Assembly: GCA_945882475.1 (NCBI GenBank)
Contig: CAMCWJ010000116.1
Span: 1-8,227 of the forward strand
DNA: 8,227 nt
DNA from: Bifidobacterium breve
GTDB lineage: Bacteria; Actinomycetota; Actinomycetes; Mycobacteriales; Mycobacteriaceae
Direction: 5' to 3'
This document shows positions 1 to 6,325 of this stretch, in pieces. Both the position numbers and the translations under genes were made by a program. Under the pieces are notes generated by a model that ran no database searches, was not told the DNA's origin, and saw nothing but the letters and a program-made list of their open reading frames with translations. Positions within the stretch are counted from its first letter, which is position 1; each line of letters begins with the position of its first letter.

Positions 1-944
1 GTCCGTTCGTACTGAGCGGCCAAACCCCCGCGGCGGCCGAACTCAGCGGGATCACCTATGCCGGCGGAACTGACTACTACGCGATCGGCGACAACGGCGC
101 CACATCGATCTGGAGTCTCTATACCTCGATCGACTCGCGTAACGGCCGAATCCGGTCGAGCCTCGTCACCGGCGGGATCAGCGCACCGGGCCTCGGTGCC
201 GACTCAGAGGGGATCGCTCTCAGCCCCGCCGGGAACACCGTCTGGATCTCCGACGAAATCTCTTCGACGATAACCGAATTCAGCCTTTCCACCGGACTGA
301 AAGTGGGTGCGGTCACGGTCCCGGACATCTACCAGCCCGCCAACGTCCAGAACAACATGGGGCTCGAGTCGCTCAGCTACGGGGCTGGCAAGCTGTGGAC
401 CGCGAACGAGGAGGCGTTGAAGTCCGACGGACCGCTGTCGACGCCCTCAGCCGGAAGCTGGGTCAGAATCCAGCAGTTCGCCGGGCCTGATCTCACACCC
501 GCCGGCCAGTACGCCTACCGCACCGATCCGATCTCGAGGATCTCTCCGCTGATCTCGGTGCAGCGAAGCGGACTCGTCGACCTGCTGGCCCTGCCCAATG
601 GCGAGGTGCTGGCCCTAGAGCGCGAACTCGGCGGATGCCTGCCACACTTCCGCTCCCGGATCTATCTGATCGATTTCACCGCTGCGACCGACGTCGCGAC
701 CCTGCCCAGCCTGACCGCCGACGGTTTCACCCCGGTGAGCAAGACGCTGCTCTGGCAGGCCAACACCGCCTTGGACAACTTCGAGGGCATCACCCTCGGG
801 CCCCGGCGCGACGACGGCTCCTACACCCTGCTGCTGATCTCCGACAACGGCGCCGGCGCGATGGGCCAGCGCCAGAGCGTCTTCAGCCTCACCCTGGCGG
901 GCATGACCGGCGCCGAACCACCCCCTGCTCCGATCGTGGTGTGA
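1..944 (+). CDS. Esterase-like activity of phytase family protein (5' truncated by window edge)
   Basis: The reading frame is open from base 3 to the TGA at 942-944, so this is the C-terminal ~313 residues of a gene that starts before the window. The translation shows the spaced acidic signatures of the phytase-like/esterase-like family (Pfam Phytase-like), a six-bladed propeller-type fold: GITYAGG followed by AIGDNG, ADSEGIAL, WISDE, GLESLSY, WTANEE, LPNGEVLALERE, NFEGITLGP and LLISDNG. These repeating EG and DNG elements are typical of the blades and of the metal or substrate face. Such proteins are usually exported, but any signal peptide lies outside the window. The substrate is unknown, because the family name comes from annotated esterase and phytase activities that vary among members. 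The gene ends 21 bases before tpx on the same strand, so read-through is possible. I am confident of the family and not of the reaction. Confidence 0.85.
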   Translation, partial: PFVLSGQTPAAAELSGITYAGGTDYYAIGDNGATSIWSLYTSIDSRNGRIRSSLVTGGISAPGLGADSEGIALSPAGNTVWISDEISSTITEFSLSTGLKVGAVTVPDIYQPANVQNNMGLESLSYGAGKLWTANEEALKSDGPLSTPSAGSWVRIQQFAGPDLTPAGQYAYRTDPISRISPLISVQRSGLVDLLALPNGEVLALERELGGCLPHFRSRIYLIDFTAATDVATLPSLTADGFTPVSKTLLWQANTALDNFEGITLGPRRDDGSYTLLLISDNGAGAMGQRQSVFSLTLAGMTGAEPPPAPIVV

Positions 945-965
945 CGGCCTTGGCAGACTGTGCCC

Positions 966-1460
966 ATGGCACAGATAACCCTGGGCGGTAAGCCCGTCAA
1001 CACTGTCGGCGAGCTTCCCGCAGTCGGAGCCCCGGCCCCCGATTTCACCCTGACCGGAGCCGACCTCGGTGCAGTCAGCAGCGCGCAGTTCCGGGGTAAG
1101 CCCCTGTTGCTGAACATCTTTCCCTCGGTCGACACCCCGACCTGCGCGACCAGCGTCCGGACCTTCAACGAGCGAGCCGCCGCCAGCGGCCTGGCGGTGG
1201 TGTGCGTGTCCAAGGACCTGCCCTTCGCGCAGAAGCGGTTCTGCGGCGCCGAGGGCATCGATAACGTGACGACGGCCTCGGCCTTCCGGGACAGCTTCGG
1301 TACCGACTACGGCATCGCCATCGCCGATGGCCCGATGGCCGGCCTGCTGGGCCGGGCCGTCGTGGTAATCGGCGCCGACGGCACGGTGGTGTACTCCGAA
1401 CTGGTGCCGGAGGTGGCCAACGAGCCGAACTACGACGCGGCTCTGGCCGCGGCGGGCTGA
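966..1460 (+). CDS. tpx: Thiol peroxidase Tpx (atypical 2-Cys peroxiredoxin)
   Basis: This 164-residue cytosolic peroxiredoxin reduces hydrogen peroxide and organic hydroperoxides, and is normally recycled by thioredoxin. The active-site segment FPSVDTPTC places the peroxidatic cysteine at residue 60. KRFCG places the resolving cysteine at 93, and a third cysteine is at 80. These positions match those known for the M. tuberculosis enzyme. Thr57 and Arg130, expected in the peroxidatic pocket, are present. Length is normal for the family. I chose ATG 966 because it gives the usual N-terminus MAQITL. A GTG at 960 would add only two residues. No convincing Shine-Dalgarno sequence precedes either start. 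The gene follows the phytase-like gene by 21 bases and converges with corA, whose stop is 115 bases away. The identification is secure. Confidence 0.97.
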   Translation: MAQITLGGKPVNTVGELPAVGAPAPDFTLTGADLGAVSSAQFRGKPLLLNIFPSVDTPTCATSVRTFNERAAASGLAVVCVSKDLPFAQKRFCGAEGIDNVTTASAFRDSFGTDYGIAIADGPMAGLLGRAVVVIGADGTVVYSELVPEVANEPNYDAALAAAG

Positions 1461-1575
1461 GCCGACATCACCATGGCCGCCAGCAGCAACGGCGACAACA
1501 CCAGATCGAAGCCGGGCTGACCCAGGAAACCCGCCGCCAGACACACAATCGGCGCCACCGTGAGCAGCCCACGAC

Positions 1576-2655
1576 TCAGAGCCAGTTGTTGCGCCGGAAT
1601 GTGACGTACAGCGTCGTGCACGCGGTCGCCATCACGCTCAGCGCGGCCGGGTAGCCCCATGTCCAGGCCAACTCCGGCATGTTCTCGAAGTTCATCCCGT
1701 AGATGCCGGCGATCGCGGTCGGTACGGCGGCGATGGCCACCCACGCCGAGATCCTGCGCATGTCACTGTTCTGCTGCATGCCGGTTTTGGCCAGTGCGGC
1801 CTGCACCAGGGAGGTCAGCATCTCGTCGTAGCTGACGATGTGGTCGGCGGCCTGGACCTGATGGCCCATCACATCGCGCATGTAGCGCTGGACCTCTCTG
1901 GTTAGCAGATCGGTGTTCTCGGTGGTGAGTTTCGTCAACGCGGTCGTCAGCGGACCGATCGCCCGGCGCAACTCCACGACCTCACGCTTGAGCAGATAGA
2001 TCTGCTCGATCTCGGTCTTGCTGCCCGGTGAGAAGGTCTCCTCCTCGATGGCGTCGATATCGCGTTCGAGCATTCGCGCCACCTCGAGGTAGCTGTCGAC
2101 GACATGCTGGGCGATGCCGTGCATGACACCGTGCGGACCGAGCGCAAGCCGGGTGTGTTCGCGTTCCAAGTCGTGGCGAAGATCGAGCAGACCGGTGTGC
2201 TCCCCGTGCCGGACGACGACCGCGAAGTCCGCACCGGTGAACATCAGGATCTCGCCGGTCTCGACGATGTGCCGCGCCGAGGCGACCGACTCGTGCGGCA
2301 CGTAGTGCACCGTCTTGAGTACGAAGAACAGCACATCGTCGTAGCGCTCCAACTTCGGGCGCTGATGCGCCCTGACCGCCTGCTCGACGGCGACGGCGGG
2401 AAGGCCGAATGTCTCTGCAACCGAATGCATCTGATGCTCATCGGGTTCGTGTAGACCGAGCCAGACGAACGCCGGCTCCCCCGCTTCGCGCAACTCGTGG
2501 ACCTTGATGCGGGCCGCCCCATGGGAGTACTTGCCGGGCAGTCGGTTCCCGTCGACGTAGATCGCGCAGTCGACGGTGGCCCGGGCGACCGGGACGTGAA
2601 TGCGCCGGGCGTCGACCTCATCGTGATCGCGATTCACATCGAGAAATGACGCCAC
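1576..2655 (-). CDS. corA: Magnesium/cobalt transport protein CorA
   Basis: CorA forms a homopentameric inner-membrane channel for Mg2+ (also Co2+ and Ni2+). The 359-residue product has the expected build: an N-terminal cytosolic alpha/beta domain, a long helical stalk (around AHQRPKLERYDD through KREVVELRRAIGPL), then two C-terminal membrane helices at about 302-319 and 332-352. The signature GMN is at residues 320-322, inside IAGIYGMNFENMPEL, and the protein ends with the basic cytosolic tail FRRNNWL. An open frame continues upstream to 2934, but that would overlap pimC by some 230 bases. The GTG at 2655 has a strong GGGAGG eight bases before it and gives a length close to M. tuberculosis CorA. 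The start lies 47 bases after the pimC stop on the same strand, so co-transcription is likely. All key residues are intact. Confidence 0.95.
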   Translation of the reverse strand: MASFLDVNRDHDEVDARRIHVPVARATVDCAIYVDGNRLPGKYSHGAARIKVHELREAGEPAFVWLGLHEPDEHQMHSVAETFGLPAVAVEQAVRAHQRPKLERYDDVLFFVLKTVHYVPHESVASARHIVETGEILMFTGADFAVVVRHGEHTGLLDLRHDLEREHTRLALGPHGVMHGIAQHVVDSYLEVARMLERDIDAIEEETFSPGSKTEIEQIYLLKREVVELRRAIGPLTTALTKLTTENTDLLTREVQRYMRDVMGHQVQAADHIVSYDEMLTSLVQAALAKTGMQQNSDMRRISAWVAIAAVPTAIAGIYGMNFENMPELAWTWGYPAALSVMATACTTLYVTFRRNNWL

Positions 2656-2663
2656 CGATTTCA

Positions 2664-2669
2664 CCTCCC
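2664..2669 (-). promoter_or_regulatory. Ribosome binding site deciding the corA start
   Basis: On the minus strand the sequence reads GGGAGG, then eight bases, then GTG at 2655. A second in-frame GTG at 2664 overlaps the last base of this purine run, too close for initiation, so the motif favours 2655. Confidence 0.6.
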
Positions 2670-2702
2670 AGAACACGAGCACTTGGGCGCAAGACCGCCC
2701 CC

Positions 2703-3815
2703 TTAGACTGCCACACCGCTCAATGCCGCGAGCATGCCCTGGGCCGAGTGCGGCCAGGTGAAACCCTCGGCCCGCAATCGGGCGCTCGCCCGGCGGGCCG
2801 GCTCGGGCCGGCTGATGAGGTCGCTGATCGCCGCGGCGAAGGAACCGGCATCGTTGTCGGCGCATGCCCCGCTGTCGGACGTGAGGATCTCGGCCAGGGC
2901 TGAGGTTGCCGACACGACCGCCGGGGTACCGCATGCCAGCGCCTCCAGGGCGGCGAGTCCGAAGGTCTCGTGCGGGCCGGGTGCCAGTGCCACGTCGGCA
3001 GCGGCCAGCAGTCCGGCGACCGCGACCCGCGAGTCGACGAATCCGAGGAAGTCCACCGGCAATCCAGCGGCCTGGCGGGTGAGTCGGGAGCGCAGTGGGC
3101 CGTCGCCGGCGATCACCAGACGCGCGTCCAGGCCCTTATCGCGCAGCGCCGCGAGGGTGTCGATGCTGCGATCGACGCGTTTCTCCACCGATAGCCGTCC
3201 GCAGTGCACCAGCAGAACCTGATCGGGGCGGGCCCAGCGATTGCGCGTGACCGCAGAGAACCGGCTGGGGTGGAAGGTATCCAGGTCGACACCGAGCGGA
3301 ACCGTCACGGCATTGGTGGCGCCGATCCGGTCGAACTCCTCCCGCGCGAAACCTGTCGTGCACAGGACGGTGTCGTAGCTCGCGGCGGTGCGGGCGTTGG
3401 CGATATCAGCGATCCGGCGGGCCAGCGGCCCGGGCAGGATCAGGCCGGTCAGGCGGTCAAGGCGTTCGTGGGAGATCATCACCGTGGTGACGCGGTGTCG
3501 CGCCCCCCACGCGCCCAGTGAACGCAGCGTGAATCGGTCGGACACCTCGATCGCATCCGGCGCCAGGGTCTCCAGCAGGTTGGTCACCGGTCCGGGCAGA
3601 ACGGCCCGATAGCCCCCGGTCATCGGAATTCGCAGCGCCCCCAATGTGATTCGGGTGACGCCACTGCCCAGAACGGTTCGGGCCGACTGCGGGCCGGGCA
3701 CGATGAGGTAGACCTCGTGGCCTGCCGCGCAGTACTCGGCGCCAAGCCGGTCCACCGCGGTACGCAGTCCACCCGACCGAGGTCCGTAGAAGTTCGCGAC
3801 CTGTACCACCCGCAC
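2703..3815 (-). CDS. pimC: GT4 glycosyltransferase, PimC-like mannosyltransferase
   Basis: This 370-residue GT-B fold enzyme resembles PimC, the GDP-mannose-dependent alpha-mannosyltransferase proposed to add the third mannose to acylated phosphatidylinositol dimannoside at the cytosolic face of the membrane. The N-terminus MRVVQVANFYGPRSGGLRT carries the glycine-rich acceptor loop (Gly15-Gly16). His116 in ISHERLD is the usual GT4 histidine, PLGVDLDTFHP (173-183) starts the C-terminal donor domain, and CGRLSVEK (Arg207, Lys212) should contact the nucleotide-sugar phosphates. The retaining-enzyme EX7E motif is Glu283 to Glu291 in HETFGLAALEA. The match to PimC is from memory and extends over the whole length. 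The GTG at 3815 gives the PimC-type N-terminus. It has no spaced Shine-Dalgarno sequence and may be leaderless. Other GT4 activities cannot be excluded. In M. tuberculosis pimC is strain-variable: it is present in CDC1551 and missing from H37Rv. Confidence 0.88.
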   Translation of the reverse strand: MRVVQVANFYGPRSGGLRTAVDRLGAEYCAAGHEVYLIVPGPQSARTVLGSGVTRITLGALRIPMTGGYRAVLPGPVTNLLETLAPDAIEVSDRFTLRSLGAWGARHRVTTVMISHERLDRLTGLILPGPLARRIADIANARTAASYDTVLCTTGFAREEFDRIGATNAVTVPLGVDLDTFHPSRFSAVTRNRWARPDQVLLVHCGRLSVEKRVDRSIDTLAALRDKGLDARLVIAGDGPLRSRLTRQAAGLPVDFLGFVDSRVAVAGLLAAADVALAPGPHETFGLAALEALACGTPAVVSATSALAEILTSDSGACADNDAGSFAAAISDLISRPEPARRASARLRAEGFTWPHSAQGMLAALSGVAV

Positions 3816-3822
3816 CCCTTCA

Positions 3823-3852
3823 ATGTCACCGGCGTCGGGGTGGGTTGGTCAA
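3823..3852 (-). promoter_or_regulatory. Candidate promoter for pimC (leaderless layout)
   Basis: On the minus strand TTGACC (3852-3847) is followed by an 18-base spacer and TGACAT (3828-3823), then seven bases and the GTG start at 3815. The -35 is good. The -10 lacks the conserved A at position two, so this is tentative. A short inverted repeat, CACCG-6-CGGTG at 3858-3873, sits just upstream and could be an operator or chance. The position is right for a transcript starting at or next to the GTG. Confidence 0.35.
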
Positions 3853-3895
3853 CGCGACACCGACGCTGCGGTGAACAGAGGGAAAACACGCTGGT

Positions 3896-4147
3896 TCAGC
3901 CCAGGCCGGCACCAAATCCGAGGTCAAAATCGAAACCCGCCGGCCCACCGACGACCACCGGTTCCCGGCCCGCGACGCACTGGTCCACCTCGACCCCGTC
4001 CTGCACGGCACTGGTGCACACCGCTCCGGGATTAACCGGATCGGGACCAACCGGATCGGCGAGTGCGAATCCCGGCGCTCCCAGGCTGATCAGACCCAGC
4101 AACCCAACTATCCGCCAAGCGCCGGCACGGCACCGAGTTCCCCTCAC
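3896..4147 (-). CDS. Small secreted two-cysteine protein, function unknown
   Basis: I do not recognise a named family. The 83-residue product has a clear Sec signal peptide: a basic start (Arg2, 5, 7 and 12), a hydrophobic core IVGLLGLISLGAPGFALA, and a probable signal-peptidase I site after Ala30 (ALA/DP). The mature part is only about 53 residues. It starts with a Pro/Asp-rich stretch, has two cysteines (Cys44 and Cys57, in VCTSAVQDGVEVDQCV) that could form one disulfide, and ends in a Gly/Phe-rich tail, FDFDLGFGAGLG. Small secreted proteins of this style are common in mycobacteria. GTG 4147 is the first usable start after the DoxX stop, 26 bases upstream, and has no Shine-Dalgarno sequence but a TAGATT seven bases before it. 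The signal peptide and the abrupt change to charged, Cys-containing sequence argue that the frame is real. Confidence 0.7.
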   Translation of the reverse strand: MRGTRCRAGAWRIVGLLGLISLGAPGFALADPVGPDPVNPGAVCTSAVQDGVEVDQCVAGREPVVVGGPAGFDFDLGFGAGLG

Positions 4148-4154
4148 CCCGCCG

Positions 4155-4160
4155 AATCTA
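4155..4160 (-). promoter_or_regulatory. Candidate -10 hexamer, small secreted protein gene
   Basis: On the minus strand TAGATT fits the mycobacterial TANNNT -10 consensus. It ends seven bases before the GTG at 4147, as expected for a leaderless transcript. No good -35 is visible, which is common for such promoters. The site lies in the 26-base gap after the DoxX gene. Confidence 0.4.
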
Positions 4161-4173
4161 ATGGGAGATCTGT

Positions 4174-4689
4174 CTACTTGGCGATCGGCGGTCGGTAGAA
4201 CAACGCCAGCTGCCCGACGCCGCCGGCGACCCCCAGACCCAGCGCGATCGCCAGACCCCACCACCCGTGCAGCAGATGCTCGACGCGGGTTCCGGCGAAA
4301 AACAGGTGGTCAAGGCTGAGCCGGCCGGCACCCAGGGCGCCGAGGGCGGCCGCCGCCGCGCCCAGGACGAGGTTGTACTCCCAACCCTCCTTGACGATGA
4401 AAAAGCCGTTGCCGCGGTGCACGGTCCATGCCGCCACGAGCATCAGCGCGACGAATCCGGCGGCGGCGACCGGGGTCAGCAGGCCGAGGGCCAGTCCCAA
4501 CCCGGCGGCGCATTCGGTGCCTGCCGCCAGCCGTGCGTGAAAAGCCCCCGGCCGCATGCCCATGCCGTCGAACCAGCGCGCGGTGCCGGCGATTCCACCG
4601 GGGCCGAAGAACTTGTTGTAGCCGTGGGCGGCCATGGTCAATCCCAACACCAGTCGCAAGATCAGCAGCCCGACGTCGTAGGGGTTCAC
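4174..4689 (-). CDS. DoxX-family integral membrane protein
   Basis: The 171-residue product is almost entirely hydrophobic, with helices at about 5-23, 53-71, 72-90, 104-122 and 145-163. It has the DoxX signatures: LRLVLGLTMAAHGYNKFFG near the N-terminus, GGIAGTARWFDGMG in the first loop, and TECAAGLGLALGLLTPVAA in the next helix pair. DoxX proteins are named after a subunit of an archaeal thiosulfate:quinone oxidoreductase. Bacterial members are mostly uncharacterised, though one mycobacterial DoxX protein is reported to work with SodA and SseA in oxidant defence, and whether this one does is unknown. The GTG at 4689 has no Shine-Dalgarno sequence but is preceded by TAGGTT at leaderless spacing. 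The gene sits 29 bases after the esterase stop and 26 before the small secreted protein, all on one strand. Confidence 0.9.
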   Translation of the reverse strand: MNPYDVGLLILRLVLGLTMAAHGYNKFFGPGGIAGTARWFDGMGMRPGAFHARLAAGTECAAGLGLALGLLTPVAAAGFVALMLVAAWTVHRGNGFFIVKEGWEYNLVLGAAAAALGALGAGRLSLDHLFFAGTRVEHLLHGWWGLAIALGLGVAGGVGQLALFYRPPIAK

Positions 4690-4695
4690 CGTGTC

Positions 4696-4701
4696 AACCT
4701 A
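4696..4701 (-). promoter_or_regulatory. Candidate -10 hexamer, DoxX gene
   Basis: On the minus strand TAGGTT fits TANNNT and is six bases from the GTG at 4689, the textbook distance for a transcript that begins with its start codon. No matching -35 is seen 16-18 bases upstream, where the end of the esterase gene lies. Confidence 0.4.
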
Positions 4702-4718
4702 TGCCATGCCGCGCGGTT

Positions 4719-5588
4719 CTAGATGGCGCGCGAGGCGAAGAACTGCGCGCTGGCCTGGGAAGCGTCGAGCCAGGTGTGGCCACCACCGTCAACAGGGACC
4801 AGCACCACCTCGGTGCCGCCGGCACAGCCGACGGCGGCCATCCGCACCGCCTGACCCGCGGGACCGCCGTCGCCCAGCGGAGCGGGGCAACCGTCCGCCG
4901 CCCGCCACACGTTGGCCAGAGCCGGCGCCGACAGAATCTCGCTCGGTCCGCCGCGGCCTACCATCGGGCCGCCCCCGAAGGGCACCACCGCGTCCGCGGT
5001 CCCGTGAATCGCCAACACCGAGACCGGCCGCGACGGCGCGCAGGGCACCCCAACACCCAGCGTTCCGGCCACCGGGACGATGGCGTTCACCAGTTCGGCG
5101 CGGTCGCAGGCCAGTCGGTTGGTCATGAACGCACCGGCCGACATGCCGGTGACGAAGACCCGCCGCGGAGCGATGCCGAACTCGGAAGACAGCCGTTCGA
5201 TCAACGCGGCCAGGAACCCCACGTCGTCGATTCCCTGCCGGTCGGGTACCGAAGCGCCCCGACCGTCGGCCCAGCTCAAATCGATGCCATCGGGGTAGGC
5301 CACCACGAATCCGTACTGGTCGGCGATCGCGTTGTAGTTGGTCAACGCGGCCTGATCCGCACCGGTCTGGCCGGACCCGTGCAAGTTGATCACCAACCCC
5401 GCCGGTCGCTCGAGCCCGGCCGGGACGTGCACCAGATAGGTCCGCAGCAGCCCACCGAACGTCAGGGCACCGGGCGGATCGCCCGGATTGGCCGCGACAG
5501 GCGATGCGCCGAACCCGGCCAGCAACACCAGGGCGCCGACGAGTCCGGTCACCCGCCTGATCGCGGTCATGTGCTCGATCACGCTCAC
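4719..5588 (-). CDS. Secreted PHB-depolymerase/feruloyl-esterase-type alpha/beta hydrolase (LpqC-like)
   Basis: The 289-residue product is an alpha/beta hydrolase of the esterase-PHB depolymerase family (carbohydrate esterase 1 type), which cleaves ester bonds in polyesters or acylated sugars. The oxyanion-hole motif LHGSG is at 69-73. The nucleophile elbow GMSAG gives Ser150. HGTADAVVPF gives the probable acid Asp199, and GGGHTW gives His271. Four cysteines after the signal peptide could form disulfides, as in exported relatives. The N-terminus is a signal peptide with Arg11-Arg12, a hydrophobic core, and a likely cleavage after VAA (residue 33). Related mycobacterial LpqC is a lipoprotein, but the lipobox-like LLAGF here has Phe26 in place of Cys, so this form should be released rather than lipidated. 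I chose GTG 5588 because GAGG lies six bases upstream. ATG 5570 is an alternative that keeps the signal peptide. The true substrate is unknown. Confidence 0.9.
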   Translation of the reverse strand: MSVIEHMTAIRRVTGLVGALVLLAGFGASPVAANPGDPPGALTFGGLLRTYLVHVPAGLERPAGLVINLHGSGQTGADQAALTNYNAIADQYGFVVAYPDGIDLSWADGRGASVPDRQGIDDVGFLAALIERLSSEFGIAPRRVFVTGMSAGAFMTNRLACDRAELVNAIVPVAGTLGVGVPCAPSRPVSVLAIHGTADAVVPFGGGPMVGRGGPSEILSAPALANVWRAADGCPAPLGDGGPAGQAVRMAAVGCAGGTEVVLVPVDGGGHTWLDASQASAQFFASRAI

Positions 5589-5594
5589 AGTGTG

Positions 5595-5598
5595 CCTC
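5595..5598 (-). promoter_or_regulatory. Ribosome binding site of the esterase gene
   Basis: On the minus strand TGAGG is followed by six bases and GTG at 5588. This supports 5588 over the ATG at 5570, which lacks a comparable site. It also suggests the gene is translated from an mRNA continuing from the gene that ends at 5622. Confidence 0.5.
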
Positions 5599-5621
5599 AG
5601 ACCGATCGCCGGCCGGGTGGC

Positions 5622-6302
5622 TCAGCCCGATCGCAGGCCGGTGATGGCGAAGCGTTCGATGTTGGCGTAGTGCCCGCCCGTCCACACCACCACGGTGATC
5701 GCCCCGGGTTGCGCACCCGAGACCGGCACCCGCACCGACCACGGCGCGCGCTCGCCGCCCGCCGAGAGGCAGCAGAACTCGCCGATGAGTCCGGAGAGTT
5801 GGCGGGCCTGCAGTTGCAGACTCTCGTCGACGCCGCTGATCGTTCCGCCCGCGTCGATCACCGAGCCAACGGTGCTGCCGTAGCCGGGCCGGTCCAGGGT
5901 CAGGCCGGTGTCCTCGGAGCCGACCACCTCCCACGGGGCGTCGGCGGCCGGGCCAAACCGGACCAGGTGCAGGGTCGCCACCGTTACCGGGGCGCCGTTG
6001 GGATCAGCGATGCCAACCCCCACCCACGCCTCGTCGCCGCTGGAGCGGACGCCGGTCGTGCGGTCGATGTCGCGCAGGCCCAGAAAATCCCGGGTGAACG
6101 TCAGTGCGGTCGCCGCGGGGTCGCCGTGCCAGGGCGTCGCGGCGGGGTCGGCCAGCCACCGGTCGGCGGCGGCGAGGTCCGGGAACGGCCACAGCGCCTG
6201 GTAACCAAAGTCGTAGTCGGCTCCGGGCGGTTCCGCCTGCGCGTGGGTGCCGGACCCGGCGACGAGCACCACCGCGACGACAGCGGCCACCACACGACGC
6301 AT
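5622..6302 (-). CDS. Secreted protein of unknown function with a probable Gmad2-like C-terminal beta domain
   Basis: The 226-residue product has a signal peptide: MRR, a hydrophobic stretch to about residue 16, and probable cleavage after AQA (residue 23). No lipobox is present. Residues 29-135 form an alpha/beta-looking domain with FGYQALWPFPDLAAADRWL, TFTRDFLGL and then the strands VTVATLHLVRFG and PWEVVGSED. Residues 139-224 look like an immunoglobulin-type beta sandwich (PGYGSTVGSVIDAGGTI, then SLQLQARQL, WSVRVPVSG, ITVVVWTGG). This resembles the Gmad2 domain found behind a similar 'WVVVGA' strand in other actinobacterial exported proteins, although adjacent cysteines (Cys177-Cys178) interrupt the usual loop. 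Function is unknown. The frame is open upstream to 6752, but that part is antisense to the glycosyltransferase. ATG 6302 is the first start giving a signal peptide and has a TACGAT -10 at leaderless distance. The esterase follows after 33 bases. Confidence 0.85.
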   Translation of the reverse strand: MRRVVAAVVAVVLVAGSGTHAQAEPPGADYDFGYQALWPFPDLAAADRWLADPAATPWHGDPAATALTFTRDFLGLRDIDRTTGVRSSGDEAWVGVGIADPNGAPVTVATLHLVRFGPAADAPWEVVGSEDTGLTLDRPGYGSTVGSVIDAGGTISGVDESLQLQARQLSGLIGEFCCLSAGGERAPWSVRVPVSGAQPGAITVVVWTGGHYANIERFAITGLRSG

Positions 6303-6309
6303 AGAACCG

Positions 6310-6315
6310 ATCGTA
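6310..6315 (-). promoter_or_regulatory. Candidate -10 hexamer for the minus-strand secreted-protein gene
   Basis: On the minus strand TACGAT fits TANNNT and is seven bases from the ATG at 6302, so the transcript would be leaderless or nearly so. It overlaps the opposed -10 at 6314-6319 by two base pairs. Any -35 would lie inside the first codons of the plus-strand gene, and none is clear. Confidence 0.5.
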
Positions 6316-6319
6316 GGCT
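6314..6319 (+). promoter_or_regulatory. Candidate -10 hexamer for the plus-strand glycosyltransferase gene
   Basis: On the plus strand TAGGCT fits TANNNT, with six bases before the ATG at 6326. There is no Shine-Dalgarno sequence, so a leaderless transcript is likely. It shares the TA at 6314-6315 with the opposed -10. Confidence 0.5.
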
Positions 6320-6325
6320 CGCGCC

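Noticed and set aside
951..966. Palindrome-like TGGCA...TGCCCA just before tpx as an operator
   Set aside because: The two halves do not match when written as a reverse complement, so it is not a real inverted repeat.
615..1544. A 309-codon minus-strand frame opposite the phytase-like gene and tpx
   Set aside because: It covers two well-identified plus-strand genes, has a repetitive Gly/Arg/Val composition, and shows no motif.
1461..1575. A bidirectional terminator between convergent tpx and corA
   Set aside because: Only short or bulged stems are visible and there is no T-run in either direction, so no terminator can be supported.
2656..2934. An N-terminal extension of CorA by 93 residues
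   Set aside because: It would overlap pimC by about 230 bases, has no CorA-like sequence, and the GGGAGG-spaced GTG at 2655 gives the normal family length.
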